NCBI GenBank assembly: GCA_902492005.1
Contig: CABUJV010000005.1
Location: 1 to 64,000, forward strand
Source of the DNA: an uncultured Eubacteriales bacterium
Lineage (GTDB): Bacteria; Bacillota; Clostridia; Oscillospirales; Oscillospiraceae
Direction: 5' to 3'
DNA length: 64,000 bases
Below are positions 40,178 through 47,869 of the stretch, one piece after another; the stretch's first letter is position 1; each line of letters begins with the position of its first letter. Both the position numbers and the translations under genes were made by a program. The notes beneath the pieces are model-generated. The model was not told the DNA's origin, ran no database searches, and saw only the letters and a program-made list of their open reading frames with translations.

Positions 40178-41605
40178 CTACGCAATGGGGACGCCCTCAG
40201 GCAATGGCCGGGACTCTGCCGGAAGGGTCTGGGCCGCCGGGGCCCCGGCCGGCGCCGGCTCCACGGGCAGCGTGACGCCGGGGGGCGTCTCCTCAGGGGC
40301 CGGCGTCTCGGGCGGAGCCGTCTCCTCCGGCATCTCCGGCCCGCCGCTTTCCTCCGGCGGCGTCTCCTCCGGCGCCGGGGGCTCGGTCTCCTCCGGGTGC
40401 GGGTTCTGCGCCGCCTGATATTCCAGCCACAGGGCGTTGTGCCTGGTGTCAGCCAGCCGCCCGGTGGAGGAGGCGATGGTGCCGTCGGTCCGGATGGACA
40501 TGACGTCCAGGCTGTCCCTGGTCAGGTCGGCGTTATAGGGGTTGAGGTATTGGTTGACCAGCTTGAGCAGTTCGTCCGCCCTGGGGGTCACATAGTCCTG
40601 CATCCCCCGGATGGTGCGGCTCCACGCCATCCCGCCCTGGTAGGGCATGGTGAGGAAGGTCACATCCTCCATGGACAGCCCGCCCAGCACGGCGTTCTGG
40701 GCCAGGTAGGCCACGCTGTTCAGCGGCAGGTCGGTCTCCACATTCTCCAGAAAAATGCGGCCCAGCCGGAGAATGGTGGGCAGGTCCCGCACCTTCTCCA
40801 GGCACTGCTGCAGGGTGGCCTTCAAAAAGTCCTGCTGGATCTGGATGCGGCGGACGTCGCCGCCCTCGGCGTCGTAGTTCACCACATGGCCGTTGACCAG
40901 CTTGTTGTTCTTGCGCCAGCGGAGAAGCTGCATGGCCTTGTCGCCGTCCAGCCTCTGCTCCCCCTTGTCCACGTGAATGTGCAGGTCCTGGGTGGGGTCG
41001 TCGTAACTCATGTCCAGCGGCACGTCGAAGGTCACGCCGCCGACGGCGTCCACCAGTTCGCCCACGGCCTTCCATTCCACCACCACGTGGAAGTCGGGGA
41101 CGAAGCCCACCAGCTGCCCCACCTCCTGCTTGAGGGCCTCGATGCCGTCGCTGCCGCCGCCGTAGACGTTGTAGACCGAATTGATCTTTTTGATGTCCCA
41201 GGACACATTGACCATGGTGTCCCGCAGCAGGCTCATGGCGGCCAGCTCCTGGTTGGCCAGATCGTAGGCCGCCAGCAGGATGGTGTCGGTGTTTCCGCCG
41301 CCGCCGGTGTCCCGCCCCACGATCAGGAAGGTGTAAAAGTCGTCCTTCCGTCCCCCCTCGGGGATATAGGGCATCCACAGGTCCTCATCGTCCGCCCCGT
41401 CGGTCTCGGTGGGCGCATCCGGCTGGGCGGTGGGCTTGGGCGCCACGCTGGGCTTGACCACCACCAGGTTCCAGACGGCCGCGGCCGCCACGGCGGCGAC
41501 AGCCAGGGCCGCCAGTACGATCAGCAGGATGCGCAGGGCCCTGTCCCGCCGGGACAGCGGCTTTTCGGGGGACCGCTCCTGCTTTTTGTCCTCCTTTGGG
41601 TCCAT
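40178..41605 (-). CDS. LCP family (LytR-CpsA-Psr) cell-wall ligase
   Basis: The 475-residue protein transfers undecaprenyl-linked polymers to peptidoglycan. One N-terminal helix (LRILLIVLAALAVAAVAAAA) anchors it. The LCP core follows with FLIVGRDTGGGGNTDTILLA, the Arg-rich lipid-phosphate site (MSLLRDTMV), INSVYNVYGG and QLLRWRKNN. The last 80 residues are a Pro/Glu/Thr-rich low-complexity tail (EETEPPAPEETPPEESGG and similar units), which probably spans or binds wall. ATG at 41605 follows AAAGGAGGG. Confidence 0.93.
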   Translation of the reverse strand: MDPKEDKKQERSPEKPLSRRDRALRILLIVLAALAVAAVAAAAVWNLVVVKPSVAPKPTAQPDAPTETDGADDEDLWMPYIPEGGRKDDFYTFLIVGRDTGGGGNTDTILLAAYDLANQELAAMSLLRDTMVNVSWDIKKINSVYNVYGGGSDGIEALKQEVGQLVGFVPDFHVVVEWKAVGELVDAVGGVTFDVPLDMSYDDPTQDLHIHVDKGEQRLDGDKAMQLLRWRKNNKLVNGHVVNYDAEGGDVRRIQIQQDFLKATLQQCLEKVRDLPTILRLGRIFLENVETDLPLNSVAYLAQNAVLGGLSMEDVTFLTMPYQGGMAWSRTIRGMQDYVTPRADELLKLVNQYLNPYNADLTRDSLDVMSIRTDGTIASSTGRLADTRHNALWLEYQAAQNPHPEETEPPAPEETPPEESGGPEMPEETAPPETPAPEETPPGVTLPVEPAPAGAPAAQTLPAESRPLPEGVPIA

Positions 41606-41696
41606 GCAGACCCTCCTTTCGCCGGGTAATGTTTTCATAGACGTTCCAAGGGTATCAAATGTTTCCCCGGAAAACTACAAATATTTTGTAAACAGT

Positions 41697-41731
41697 GAAA
41701 AAGCGGGGAGCGGCCTTCGCCGCTCCCCGCT
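41697..41731 (-). terminator. Terminator of the M18 aminopeptidase operon
   Basis: AGCGGGGAGCGG pairs with CCGCTCCCCGCT (41702-41731). On the minus strand TTTTT follows at 41702-41698. Confidence 0.85.
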
Positions 41732-41744
41732 GGGGCCGTCCCAT

Positions 41745-43157
41745 TTACTTCGCCTCGTAGACCGCCTTCATGCCCTTATAGGTCATGTAGCAGTCCAGCT
41801 TGGACACCGTCTCGAAGGGGGCGTGCATACTGAGCACCGGCACGCCGGCGTCCAGGGTGTCGATGTCCCGCTCGGCCATATAGCAGGCCACGGTGCCGCC
41901 GCCGCCGGCGTCCACCTTGCCCAGCTCGGCCATCTGCCACATCACGCCGCAGCCGTCCAGCACCCGTCTGGCATAGGCCACCACCTCGGCGGAGGCGTCG
42001 GACGCGCCGGACTTGCCCCGGGCGCCGGTGTACTTGCACAGGCCCATGCCGTAGTTGATGCGGGCGCTGTTGCGCTTTTCATAGACCTCGGGGAAGTTGG
42101 GGTCAAAGGCGGCGGTCACGTCGGCGGACAGGCAGAAGGACTTCTCATAGCAGGTCTTGAGCATCACTCGCTGGCTGTCGCACAGGTCGGACATAAAGGT
42201 GTCAAAGGCGGCGGACTTCATGCCGGACACGCCCTCGGAGCCGATTTCCTCCTTGTCGGCCAGCATGCACACGGCGGTCCTGTGGGGGGCGCCCGTCAGG
42301 TCCAGCAGGGCGGCCAGGGAGGCGTAGGCGCACACCCGGTCGTCGTGGCCGTAGGCCCCGATGAGGGAGCGGTCAAAGCCGATGTCACAGGCGTGGAAGG
42401 CCGGCACGGCGCACAGCTCGGCGGAGATAAAATCGGCCTCCATGATGCCGTACTTCTGATTGAGGAGGTCCAGGATGGCCAGCTTTACCCGCTCGGCGCC
42501 CTCGTCGTCCTTGAAGGGACGGCTGCCCACCAGGAGGTTGAGGCTCTCGCCGGGAATGGCCTCGCCCAGGGGCTTTTTGGACTGCTCCGCTCCCAGATGG
42601 GGCAGCAGGTCGTCGATGGTGAACAGGGGGTCCCCCGCCCCGGCGCCGATGGCCACCTTGACGCTGGAGCCGTCCTTCAGAGCGATGACGCCGTGGAGCT
42701 CCAGGGGGATGGTCACCCACTGGTACTTGCGGATGCCGCCGTAGTAGTGGGTCTTGAGGAAGGCCAGCTCGGCGTCCTCGTACAGAGGGTTCTGCTTCAG
42801 GTCCAGACGGGGGGAGTCGATGTGGGCGGCGCCGATGTTGACGCCCTCGGCCAAGGAGGCGGTCCCTACCACGGCCAGCATGATCGCCTTGCCCCGGTTG
42901 ACCCGGTAGAGCTTGTCGCCGGGCTTGATCTCCATGCCGCGGGCAAGGGCCTTGAAGCCCCTGCTCTCGGCCAGGGCCACCACCGTGTCCACCACCTCGC
43001 GTTCGGTCTTGCCGTTGTCCAGAAACTTCTTGTAGTCGTCGCAGTAGCCCTTCATGGCGGCCTCATCGGCCGGGGTCAGACGGTCATAGCCGTTCTTGGG
43101 GCTGCAGCACAGGGCTTCCCGGCGCAGCTCGCCGGGGGTCTTTTTCTTTTCTTCCAT
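41745..43157 (-). CDS. M18 family aminopeptidase
   Basis: The 470-residue metallopeptidase removes N-terminal residues from peptides in the cytosol. Family signatures are GAAHIDSPRLDLKQNPLYED (metal His/Asp), CMLADKEEIGSEGVSG (catalytic and metal Glu) and the C-terminal LSMHAPFETVSKLD with a metal His. ATG at 43157 has GGAGG 8 nt upstream; the ATG at 43178 has none. It lies 17 bp after coaE and is probably the last gene of that operon. Confidence 0.93.
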   Translation of the reverse strand: MEEKKKTPGELRREALCCSPKNGYDRLTPADEAAMKGYCDDYKKFLDNGKTEREVVDTVVALAESRGFKALARGMEIKPGDKLYRVNRGKAIMLAVVGTASLAEGVNIGAAHIDSPRLDLKQNPLYEDAELAFLKTHYYGGIRKYQWVTIPLELHGVIALKDGSSVKVAIGAGAGDPLFTIDDLLPHLGAEQSKKPLGEAIPGESLNLLVGSRPFKDDEGAERVKLAILDLLNQKYGIMEADFISAELCAVPAFHACDIGFDRSLIGAYGHDDRVCAYASLAALLDLTGAPHRTAVCMLADKEEIGSEGVSGMKSAAFDTFMSDLCDSQRVMLKTCYEKSFCLSADVTAAFDPNFPEVYEKRNSARINYGMGLCKYTGARGKSGASDASAEVVAYARRVLDGCGVMWQMAELGKVDAGGGGTVACYMAERDIDTLDAGVPVLSMHAPFETVSKLDCYMTYKGMKAVYEAK

Positions 43158-43174
43158 GGGTTGAACCTCCAATT

Positions 43175-43771
43175 TCATTCTAATATGGTGAGAAAAAGGG
43201 CCAGCGCCCGGGCCCCGAAGGTCTCGGGCGTGTCGTCCTCGTTATTTTCCAATACATAGTCGCAGCGCTCCCGGAAGAAGGACTCCGGCTTCTGGGCGCT
43301 CACCCGCTTGCGGGCGTAATCCTCCGGGATGCCCTCCCGGGCCATGATGCGCCGCACCCGCAGCTCCGCCGGGGCCACCACCGCCACGGTGGCGTCGCAC
43401 TTGGCCCCGAAGCCGCTCTCCAGCAGGGCGATGGCGTCGATGGCCGCCGCCGGGCGGTCCTCCCGCTCCGCCTCCCGCAGCCTGCGGTCCAGCTCCGCCT
43501 CCATAAAACGGTGGGTAATGCTGTTCAGATCCGCCAAAGCCGCCGGGTCGGTGAACACCACGCCGCCCAGCTTCTTGCGGTCTATTTTACCCGTTTCATC
43601 GCAGATATCCCCAAACCGGCCGGTCAGGGCCTCCCGCAGCGCACGGCTCTGCTCCAGCAGGTCGTGATACACCGCGTCGGCATCCAGGATGCAGGCTCCC
43701 AGGCTGGTAAGCACATTGAGCGCCGTGGTCTTGCCCGCCCCGGTGGGGCCGGTGATGCCGAGAATTTTCAT
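43175..43771 (-). CDS. coaE: Dephospho-CoA kinase
   Basis: The 198-residue kinase performs the last step of coenzyme A synthesis. ILGITGPTGAGKTTALNVL (P-loop), ILDADAVYHDLLE and NSITHRFMEAELDRRL are characteristic. The protein is near the usual length of 200. Its ATG overlaps the stop of a 29-codon upstream frame (ATGA), which suggests translational coupling. The aminopeptidase gene follows. Confidence 0.94.
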   Translation of the reverse strand: MKILGITGPTGAGKTTALNVLTSLGACILDADAVYHDLLEQSRALREALTGRFGDICDETGKIDRKKLGGVVFTDPAALADLNSITHRFMEAELDRRLREAEREDRPAAAIDAIALLESGFGAKCDATVAVVAPAELRVRRIMAREGIPEDYARKRVSAQKPESFFRERCDYVLENNEDDTPETFGARALALFLTILE

Positions 43772-43857
43772 ACAGACTCCTCCGTTTGTCCGGCGGGCAC
43801 CCGCAGCCGGAGCCGCAGGCGGGCTGCCAGGACCGGCCCTGTGGCCAGGATCTGCAT
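43768..43857 (-). CDS. Possible 29-residue leader peptide of coaE
   Basis: ATG at 43857 has GGAGGG at good distance, and the frame (MQILATGPVLAARLRLRLRV... ending TEESV) stops at a TGA that overlaps the coaE start codon. The geometry is that of a translated, coupled small frame. There is no recognised family, and the Leu/Arg alternation could simply reflect GC-rich sequence. Confidence 0.35.
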   Translation of the reverse strand: MQILATGPVLAARLRLRLRVPAGQTEESV

Positions 43858-43880
43858 GCAGGTCCCTCCTCTCTCCTTTG

Positions 43881-44372
43881 CTACCGCTCGATCCGCTCCA
43901 CGGGGTTGCCGTGTTCCCGCACCACCCGCTCCAGATCGTCGGGCGAGAGCACCACAGTGGCGGTATTTTCGTTGGGGTGGACTCCCACCAGGGGCAGCGC
44001 CCACAGCCCGGCATCCAGCAGCACCTTCACCGCCCGCGCCTCGTCGTTGAGCACGCCGAAGGGGGTGACGGAACCCCTGGCGAGGCCCAGATGCTCCTCC
44101 AGCCGCTCCTCGGAAGCAAAGCTCAGCTTGACCCCCAGACAACTGCCCAGGGCCTTCAGATCCGCCTTTTTGCCCTTAGGCAGCACCGCCAGAAAAAACT
44201 GCTTCCCCTTGGCGTCCCGGAGGAAGAGATTTTTGGCGATGACCTCCGGCCGGGGCAGGTGCAGCGCGTCCATCTCCTCAATGGTGAACACCGCCGGATG
44301 CTCCCACACCTGATAGGGTATGCCGGCGGCATCCAGCGTATCATAAACCTTTTGCCGTACGTTGTCTAGCAT
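43881..44372 (-). CDS. PrdX/YbaK-type aminoacyl-tRNA deacylase
   Basis: The 163-residue protein is a stand-alone editing domain related to ProRS insertion domains, which clears mischarged tRNA (typically Ala-tRNA-Pro). Signatures are FTIEEMDALHLPRPEVIAKNLFLRD, the Lys-containing LPKGKKADLKAL, GSVTPFGVLND and VHPNENTATVVLS. The ATG at 44372 overlaps the stop of the Sua5 gene (ATGCTAG), giving coupled translation with another tRNA-related gene. Confidence 0.92.
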   Translation of the reverse strand: MLDNVRQKVYDTLDAAGIPYQVWEHPAVFTIEEMDALHLPRPEVIAKNLFLRDAKGKQFFLAVLPKGKKADLKALGSCLGVKLSFASEERLEEHLGLARGSVTPFGVLNDEARAVKVLLDAGLWALPLVGVHPNENTATVVLSPDDLERVVREHGNPVERIER

Positions 44373-45853
44373 ATCACACCTCTGCGCTTCAGAATATAGG
44401 CATAGTTGAGGAAGCGGGGGCTGCGCGTTCGGATGTCCTCTTCCGTCACGCCCTCCAGCAGGGTGAGTTCGTCCATCAGCCCCCGGCAGGCCGCGCCGCT
44501 TGCCAGGCTCTTGCCGCTGACCGTATCCTGCCAAAGCCTGCCCTCTTCGGGCTGTCCTGGCACCCGCCAGCACCGCAGGTCCATCTCCGGGAGGGGGCCG
44601 CCCGCCGGGCGGCCGTCCAGATTCAGCCACTCCAGCACCTGGCCCCGAAAGCGGATCCGCTCAGCCGCCGTGGGCTGATCGGGCGTCAGGCCCCGATCCC
44701 GCTCCAGACGCGCCATTGCCTCCGCCAGGGGGCGGGCGTTGGGCGTGACGCGCCCGGCCGCCCGGTCCAGAAAGGCGTCCTGCTTCCGGTCACCCGGCGC
44801 CCTGCCGCAAATCGGAGCGGAGGCGGTGTGCCGGTCCCGGTTCAGGTCGATGATGTGGAAGCCCGCCGCCTTGTTGAGCCGGTTGGTGACGGCCAGACCG
44901 ATGCCGTGGTCGTCGGGGCACTGGGCCCAGATCCCGGTCACGTCCGTATGGTCGAAGCGGCGCAGGGCGTCAAAGACCCTCCTCGCCTGCTCCGCCTTGT
45001 CGGCCGCGGGGCCGAGCCGCTCCGCCGGCAGTCCCTCAAACAGGGGCGCGTACTCGTCGAAGCAGATGATCCCGTCGCCCTCCCGGACGTGCCGGGCGAT
45101 ATAGATCGCCGTCTCATCCGGCTCCCCCTTCACCACCGTGACGGGGGCCTTGGGGGCGTAGTGGCGGTACTTCATGCCGGGGGCCCGGGGCTTCTCTCCC
45201 GCCCCCATGAGCCGGGTCACCGCCGGGTCCACCGCCACCTCCCCCAGCGCCGCCCGGAGCTGCTCCAGGGTGACGCCGCCGGGGCGGAGCAGCCGGGGCG
45301 GGGTCTCGGTCAGGTCCACAATGGTGGACTCCACCCCCACGGAGCAGGGCCCGCCGTCCACGATGCCGTCGATTTTACCGTCCATATCCTCCAGCATATC
45401 GGCGGCGCTGGTGGGGCTGGGCCGCCCCGAGGTGTTCCCCGAGGGGGCCGCCACCGGCAGGTCCGCCGCGGCGAGGATGGCCCGAGTCACCGGGTGGTCG
45501 GGGCAGCGCATCCCCACCGTATCCAGGCCGGCGGTGGTCACGTCGGGCACCATCTCCCGCCGCTCCAGGATCATGGTCAACGGACCCGGCCAGAACCGCT
45601 CCGCAAGCGTATAGGCGGCGGCCGGGATATGTTTGCAGTACCGCTCCAGCCAATCCATCGCGGGGACGTGCAGGATGAGGGGGTTGTCCTGGGGCCGGCC
45701 CTTGGCCTCAAAAATGCGCCGGACCGCCGCCGGGTCCAGGCCGTTGGCCCCCAGGCCGTAGACCGTCTCGGTGGGGATTCCCAGCAGGCCGCCCCGGCGT
45801 ATGATGTCGGCGGCGGGCCCGATCTCCTCCGCCGTGAAGCGCCTTGTCTCCAA
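44366..45853 (-). CDS. Threonylcarbamoyl-AMP synthase (Sua5/TsaC2) with extra C-terminal region
   Basis: The enzyme makes threonylcarbamoyl-AMP for t6A37 tRNA modification. Residues 1-205 form the YrdC core (GGLLGIPTETVYGLGANGLD, KGRPQDNPLILH, APSGNTSGRPSPT) and about 225-337 form the Sua5 domain (MKYRHYAPKAPVTVV to GFHIIDLNRD). Family members end near residue 340-350. Here a further 158 residues follow, of no recognised family, with RFRGQVLEWLNLDGRPAGG and FLNYAYILKRRG near the end. The start is TTG at 45853 behind AGGTGA. TsaE and TsaB are encoded 10 kb away. Confidence 0.9.
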   Translation of the reverse strand: METRRFTAEEIGPAADIIRRGGLLGIPTETVYGLGANGLDPAAVRRIFEAKGRPQDNPLILHVPAMDWLERYCKHIPAAAYTLAERFWPGPLTMILERREMVPDVTTAGLDTVGMRCPDHPVTRAILAAADLPVAAPSGNTSGRPSPTSAADMLEDMDGKIDGIVDGGPCSVGVESTIVDLTETPPRLLRPGGVTLEQLRAALGEVAVDPAVTRLMGAGEKPRAPGMKYRHYAPKAPVTVVKGEPDETAIYIARHVREGDGIICFDEYAPLFEGLPAERLGPAADKAEQARRVFDALRRFDHTDVTGIWAQCPDDHGIGLAVTNRLNKAAGFHIIDLNRDRHTASAPICGRAPGDRKQDAFLDRAAGRVTPNARPLAEAMARLERDRGLTPDQPTAAERIRFRGQVLEWLNLDGRPAGGPLPEMDLRCWRVPGQPEEGRLWQDTVSGKSLASGAACRGLMDELTLLEGVTEEDIRTRSPRFLNYAYILKRRGVIC

Positions 45854-45875
45854 TCCGGTTCACCTGATTTCCGCG

Positions 45876-46133
45876 TTATTCGTAGATGCCCACGGGCACG
45901 CCCGCCAGCTCGATGGTGGTGTCCGGGGCGAACCGGGCCCGCTGGAGGTAGCTCTTGACGGCCATGATGCCGTATTTGGGGTTCATGCGCTCGTCCTCCA
46001 GCTCCAGCTCCACGTAGTCCGCGCCGGAGCCGGTGAGCCAGCCGTCGTCCTCCAGAATGTCGTCCAGCCCGGCCTTCAGGCTCTCCAGGGTCATGTCCGC
46101 GGGCAGAGACTGGAAATGAATCCGCAGTTCCAT
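45876..46133 (-). CDS. Conserved-looking small acidic protein, unknown function
   Basis: The 85-residue frame has AAGGAGG 8-10 nt before its ATG and sits between prfA and the Sua5 gene on the same strand with short gaps. The sequence is acidic with regular helix/strand alternation (MELRIHFQSLPADMTLESLK, ELELEDERMNPKYGIMAVKS, TTIELAGVPVGIYE). I recognise no domain. The compact operon and strong ribosome site make it a real gene. Confidence 0.75.
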   Translation of the reverse strand: MELRIHFQSLPADMTLESLKAGLDDILEDDGWLTGSGADYVELELEDERMNPKYGIMAVKSYLQRARFAPDTTIELAGVPVGIYE

Positions 46134-46146
46134 GGGTGTTTCCTCC

Positions 46147-47217
46147 TTAACCGCCCTGTTCCTGGTGCTTCAGGCGCTCCGCCTGATCCGCCGTAATAAG
46201 GGCGTCGATGATCTCGTCAATGTCTCCATTCATCACGCTGTCCAGCCGGTAGAGGGTCAGCCCCACCCGGTGGTCGGTGAGCCGTCCCTGGGGAAAATTA
46301 TAGGTGCGGATGCGCTCGTTGCGCATGCCGGTGCCCACCTGGCTGCGGCGCTGGCTGGTGACGGCATCGGCCTGCTCCCGCACCTTCTCCTCATAGAGCC
46401 GGGAGCGCAGAATCTGCATGGCCCGGTCCCGGTTCTGGAACTGGCTGCGCTCCTGCTGGCACTCCACCACCGTGCCGGTGGGCTTGTGGATCAGGCGCAC
46501 GGCGGAGGAGGTCTTGTTGACGTGCTGGCCCCCCGCGCCGGAGGAGCGGAAGACCTGCATCTCGATGTCGGCGGGGTTGAGGGCAAAGTCCACCTCGTCC
46601 ACCTCTGGCAGCACCGCCACCGTGACGGTGGAGGTGTGAATGCGCCCGCCGGACTCGGTCTCGGGCACCCGCTGGACCCGGTGGACGCCGCTTTCGAATT
46701 TCAGGCGGCTGTAGGCCCCGTCCCCCTGGATGGTGAAACAGATCTCCTTCACGCCGCCCAGCTCGGTCTCGCTGACGCTGTCCACCTCCACCTGCCAGCG
46801 GCGGGATTCGGCGTACATGCAGTACATGCGATAGAGGGAGTTGGCAAAGAGGGCGGCCTCCTCGCCGCCCACCCCGGCCCGGATCTCCACAATAACGTTC
46901 TTGTCGTCGTTGGGGTCCCGGGGCAGCAGCAGAATCCGAATCTCCTCCACCAGCCGCTCCAGGTCAGCCTTGGCCGCCTGGTACTCCTCCTGAGCCAGCT
47001 CCTTCATGTCCGGGTCGCTCATCAGGGCCTGGGCGTCGGCCAGGTCCTTCTGCCGCCGGACGTAGGTCCGGTAGGCGGCGACCACCGGCTCCAGGTCCCG
47101 CTGCTCCTTGTTGAGCCGGGCCACCCGGACCGGGTCGCCATAGGTCTCCGGCGCGGCCAGACGGGCCTCCAGCTCGGCATACTGCCGGTCCAGGGCCTTC
47201 AGCTTCTCTTCTAACAT
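46147..47217 (-). CDS. prfA: Peptide chain release factor 1
   Basis: The 356-residue factor ends translation at UAA and UAG. It has the GGQ loop in VFRSSGAGGQHVNKTSSAVR, the RF1-type hallmark RVPETESGGRIHTSTVTVAVLPE, and the C-terminal RTYNFPQGRLTDHRVGLTLY. ATG at 47217 lies 11 bp downstream of the YdcF-like stop. No prmC methylase gene is next to it, unlike in many genomes. Confidence 0.97.
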   Translation of the reverse strand: MLEEKLKALDRQYAELEARLAAPETYGDPVRVARLNKEQRDLEPVVAAYRTYVRRQKDLADAQALMSDPDMKELAQEEYQAAKADLERLVEEIRILLLPRDPNDDKNVIVEIRAGVGGEEAALFANSLYRMYCMYAESRRWQVEVDSVSETELGGVKEICFTIQGDGAYSRLKFESGVHRVQRVPETESGGRIHTSTVTVAVLPEVDEVDFALNPADIEMQVFRSSGAGGQHVNKTSSAVRLIHKPTGTVVECQQERSQFQNRDRAMQILRSRLYEEKVREQADAVTSQRRSQVGTGMRNERIRTYNFPQGRLTDHRVGLTLYRLDSVMNGDIDEIIDALITADQAERLKHQEQGG

Positions 47218-47227
47218 ATGTTCCTCC

Positions 47228-47869
47228 TCAGCCCGGCCGGTCCAGCAGCCAGGATTTCACCAGGGCCAACGGCTCCCGGAAAAACATCTGCGCCGCCGAC
47301 GGCGCGTGGCTCACCGGCGCGGCCAGAACGGACAGGGTATAGGTCCCCGGCCACACCCGCTCCCACAGCATCCGGATGCGGGTCAGATGGAAGCCGCTGG
47401 ACACCAGCAGGATCTGCTCCGCGGGCGCTACCGTCCCGTTCTGGAACAGCGCCAGGGTGTAGTTGATGTTCTGCCAGGTGTTTCGGGATTGGTCTTCCTT
47501 TACGATCCGGGTGCCGTCCACCCCGTGCTCCGTCAGGTAGTCGTACATGCACTGGGCCTCGGAGACCGGCTCGTCGTCTCCTTGGCCGCCGGTGACCACC
47601 ACCGTCATCTCGGGGTGCCCCTCCAGATAGGCCAAAGCGGTGTCCAGGCGGTCCCGCAGCAGCACCGACGGTCCCCCGGACTTCACCTGGCAGCCGAAAA
47701 CCACCATCACCTGGGGTTCCCCATTGAGCTGGTCCCGGCTGCCGGAAAAGATCAGCGCCTCCAGGGCGCCAAAGGCCAGAACGCCGGCCAGGAGCAGGCA
47801 CAAAAGCGCTCTGGGCAGCCAGCGCCTCCGCCGGCCGCCGTAGGGACGGTATGTCCCTTTTCGTCTCAT
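47228..47869 (-). CDS. YdcF/DUF218 (SanA/ElyC-like) membrane-anchored protein
   Basis: The 213-residue protein has one helix near residues 20-40 and a DUF218 domain: MVVFGCQVKSGGPSVLLRDRLD, VVVTGGQGDDEPVSEAQCMYDYL, KEDQSRNTWQNINYTLA and ILLVSSGFHLTRI. Relatives (SanA, ElyC, YdcF) influence envelope integrity and polyprenyl-carrier metabolism. Its ATG overlaps the stop of the ABC-F gene (ATGA). Confidence 0.88.
   Translation of the reverse strand: MRRKGTYRPYGGRRRRWLPRALLCLLLAGVLAFGALEALIFSGSRDQLNGEPQVMVVFGCQVKSGGPSVLLRDRLDTALAYLEGHPEMTVVVTGGQGDDEPVSEAQCMYDYLTEHGVDGTRIVKEDQSRNTWQNINYTLALFQNGTVAPAEQILLVSSGFHLTRIRMLWERVWPGTYTLSVLAAPVSHAPSAAQMFFREPLALVKSWLLDRPG

Noticed and set aside
40178..40430. 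Pro/Glu-rich repeats of the LCP tail as a DNA tandem repeat locus
   Set aside because: The units are degenerate at DNA level and match a wall-spanning low-complexity protein tail.
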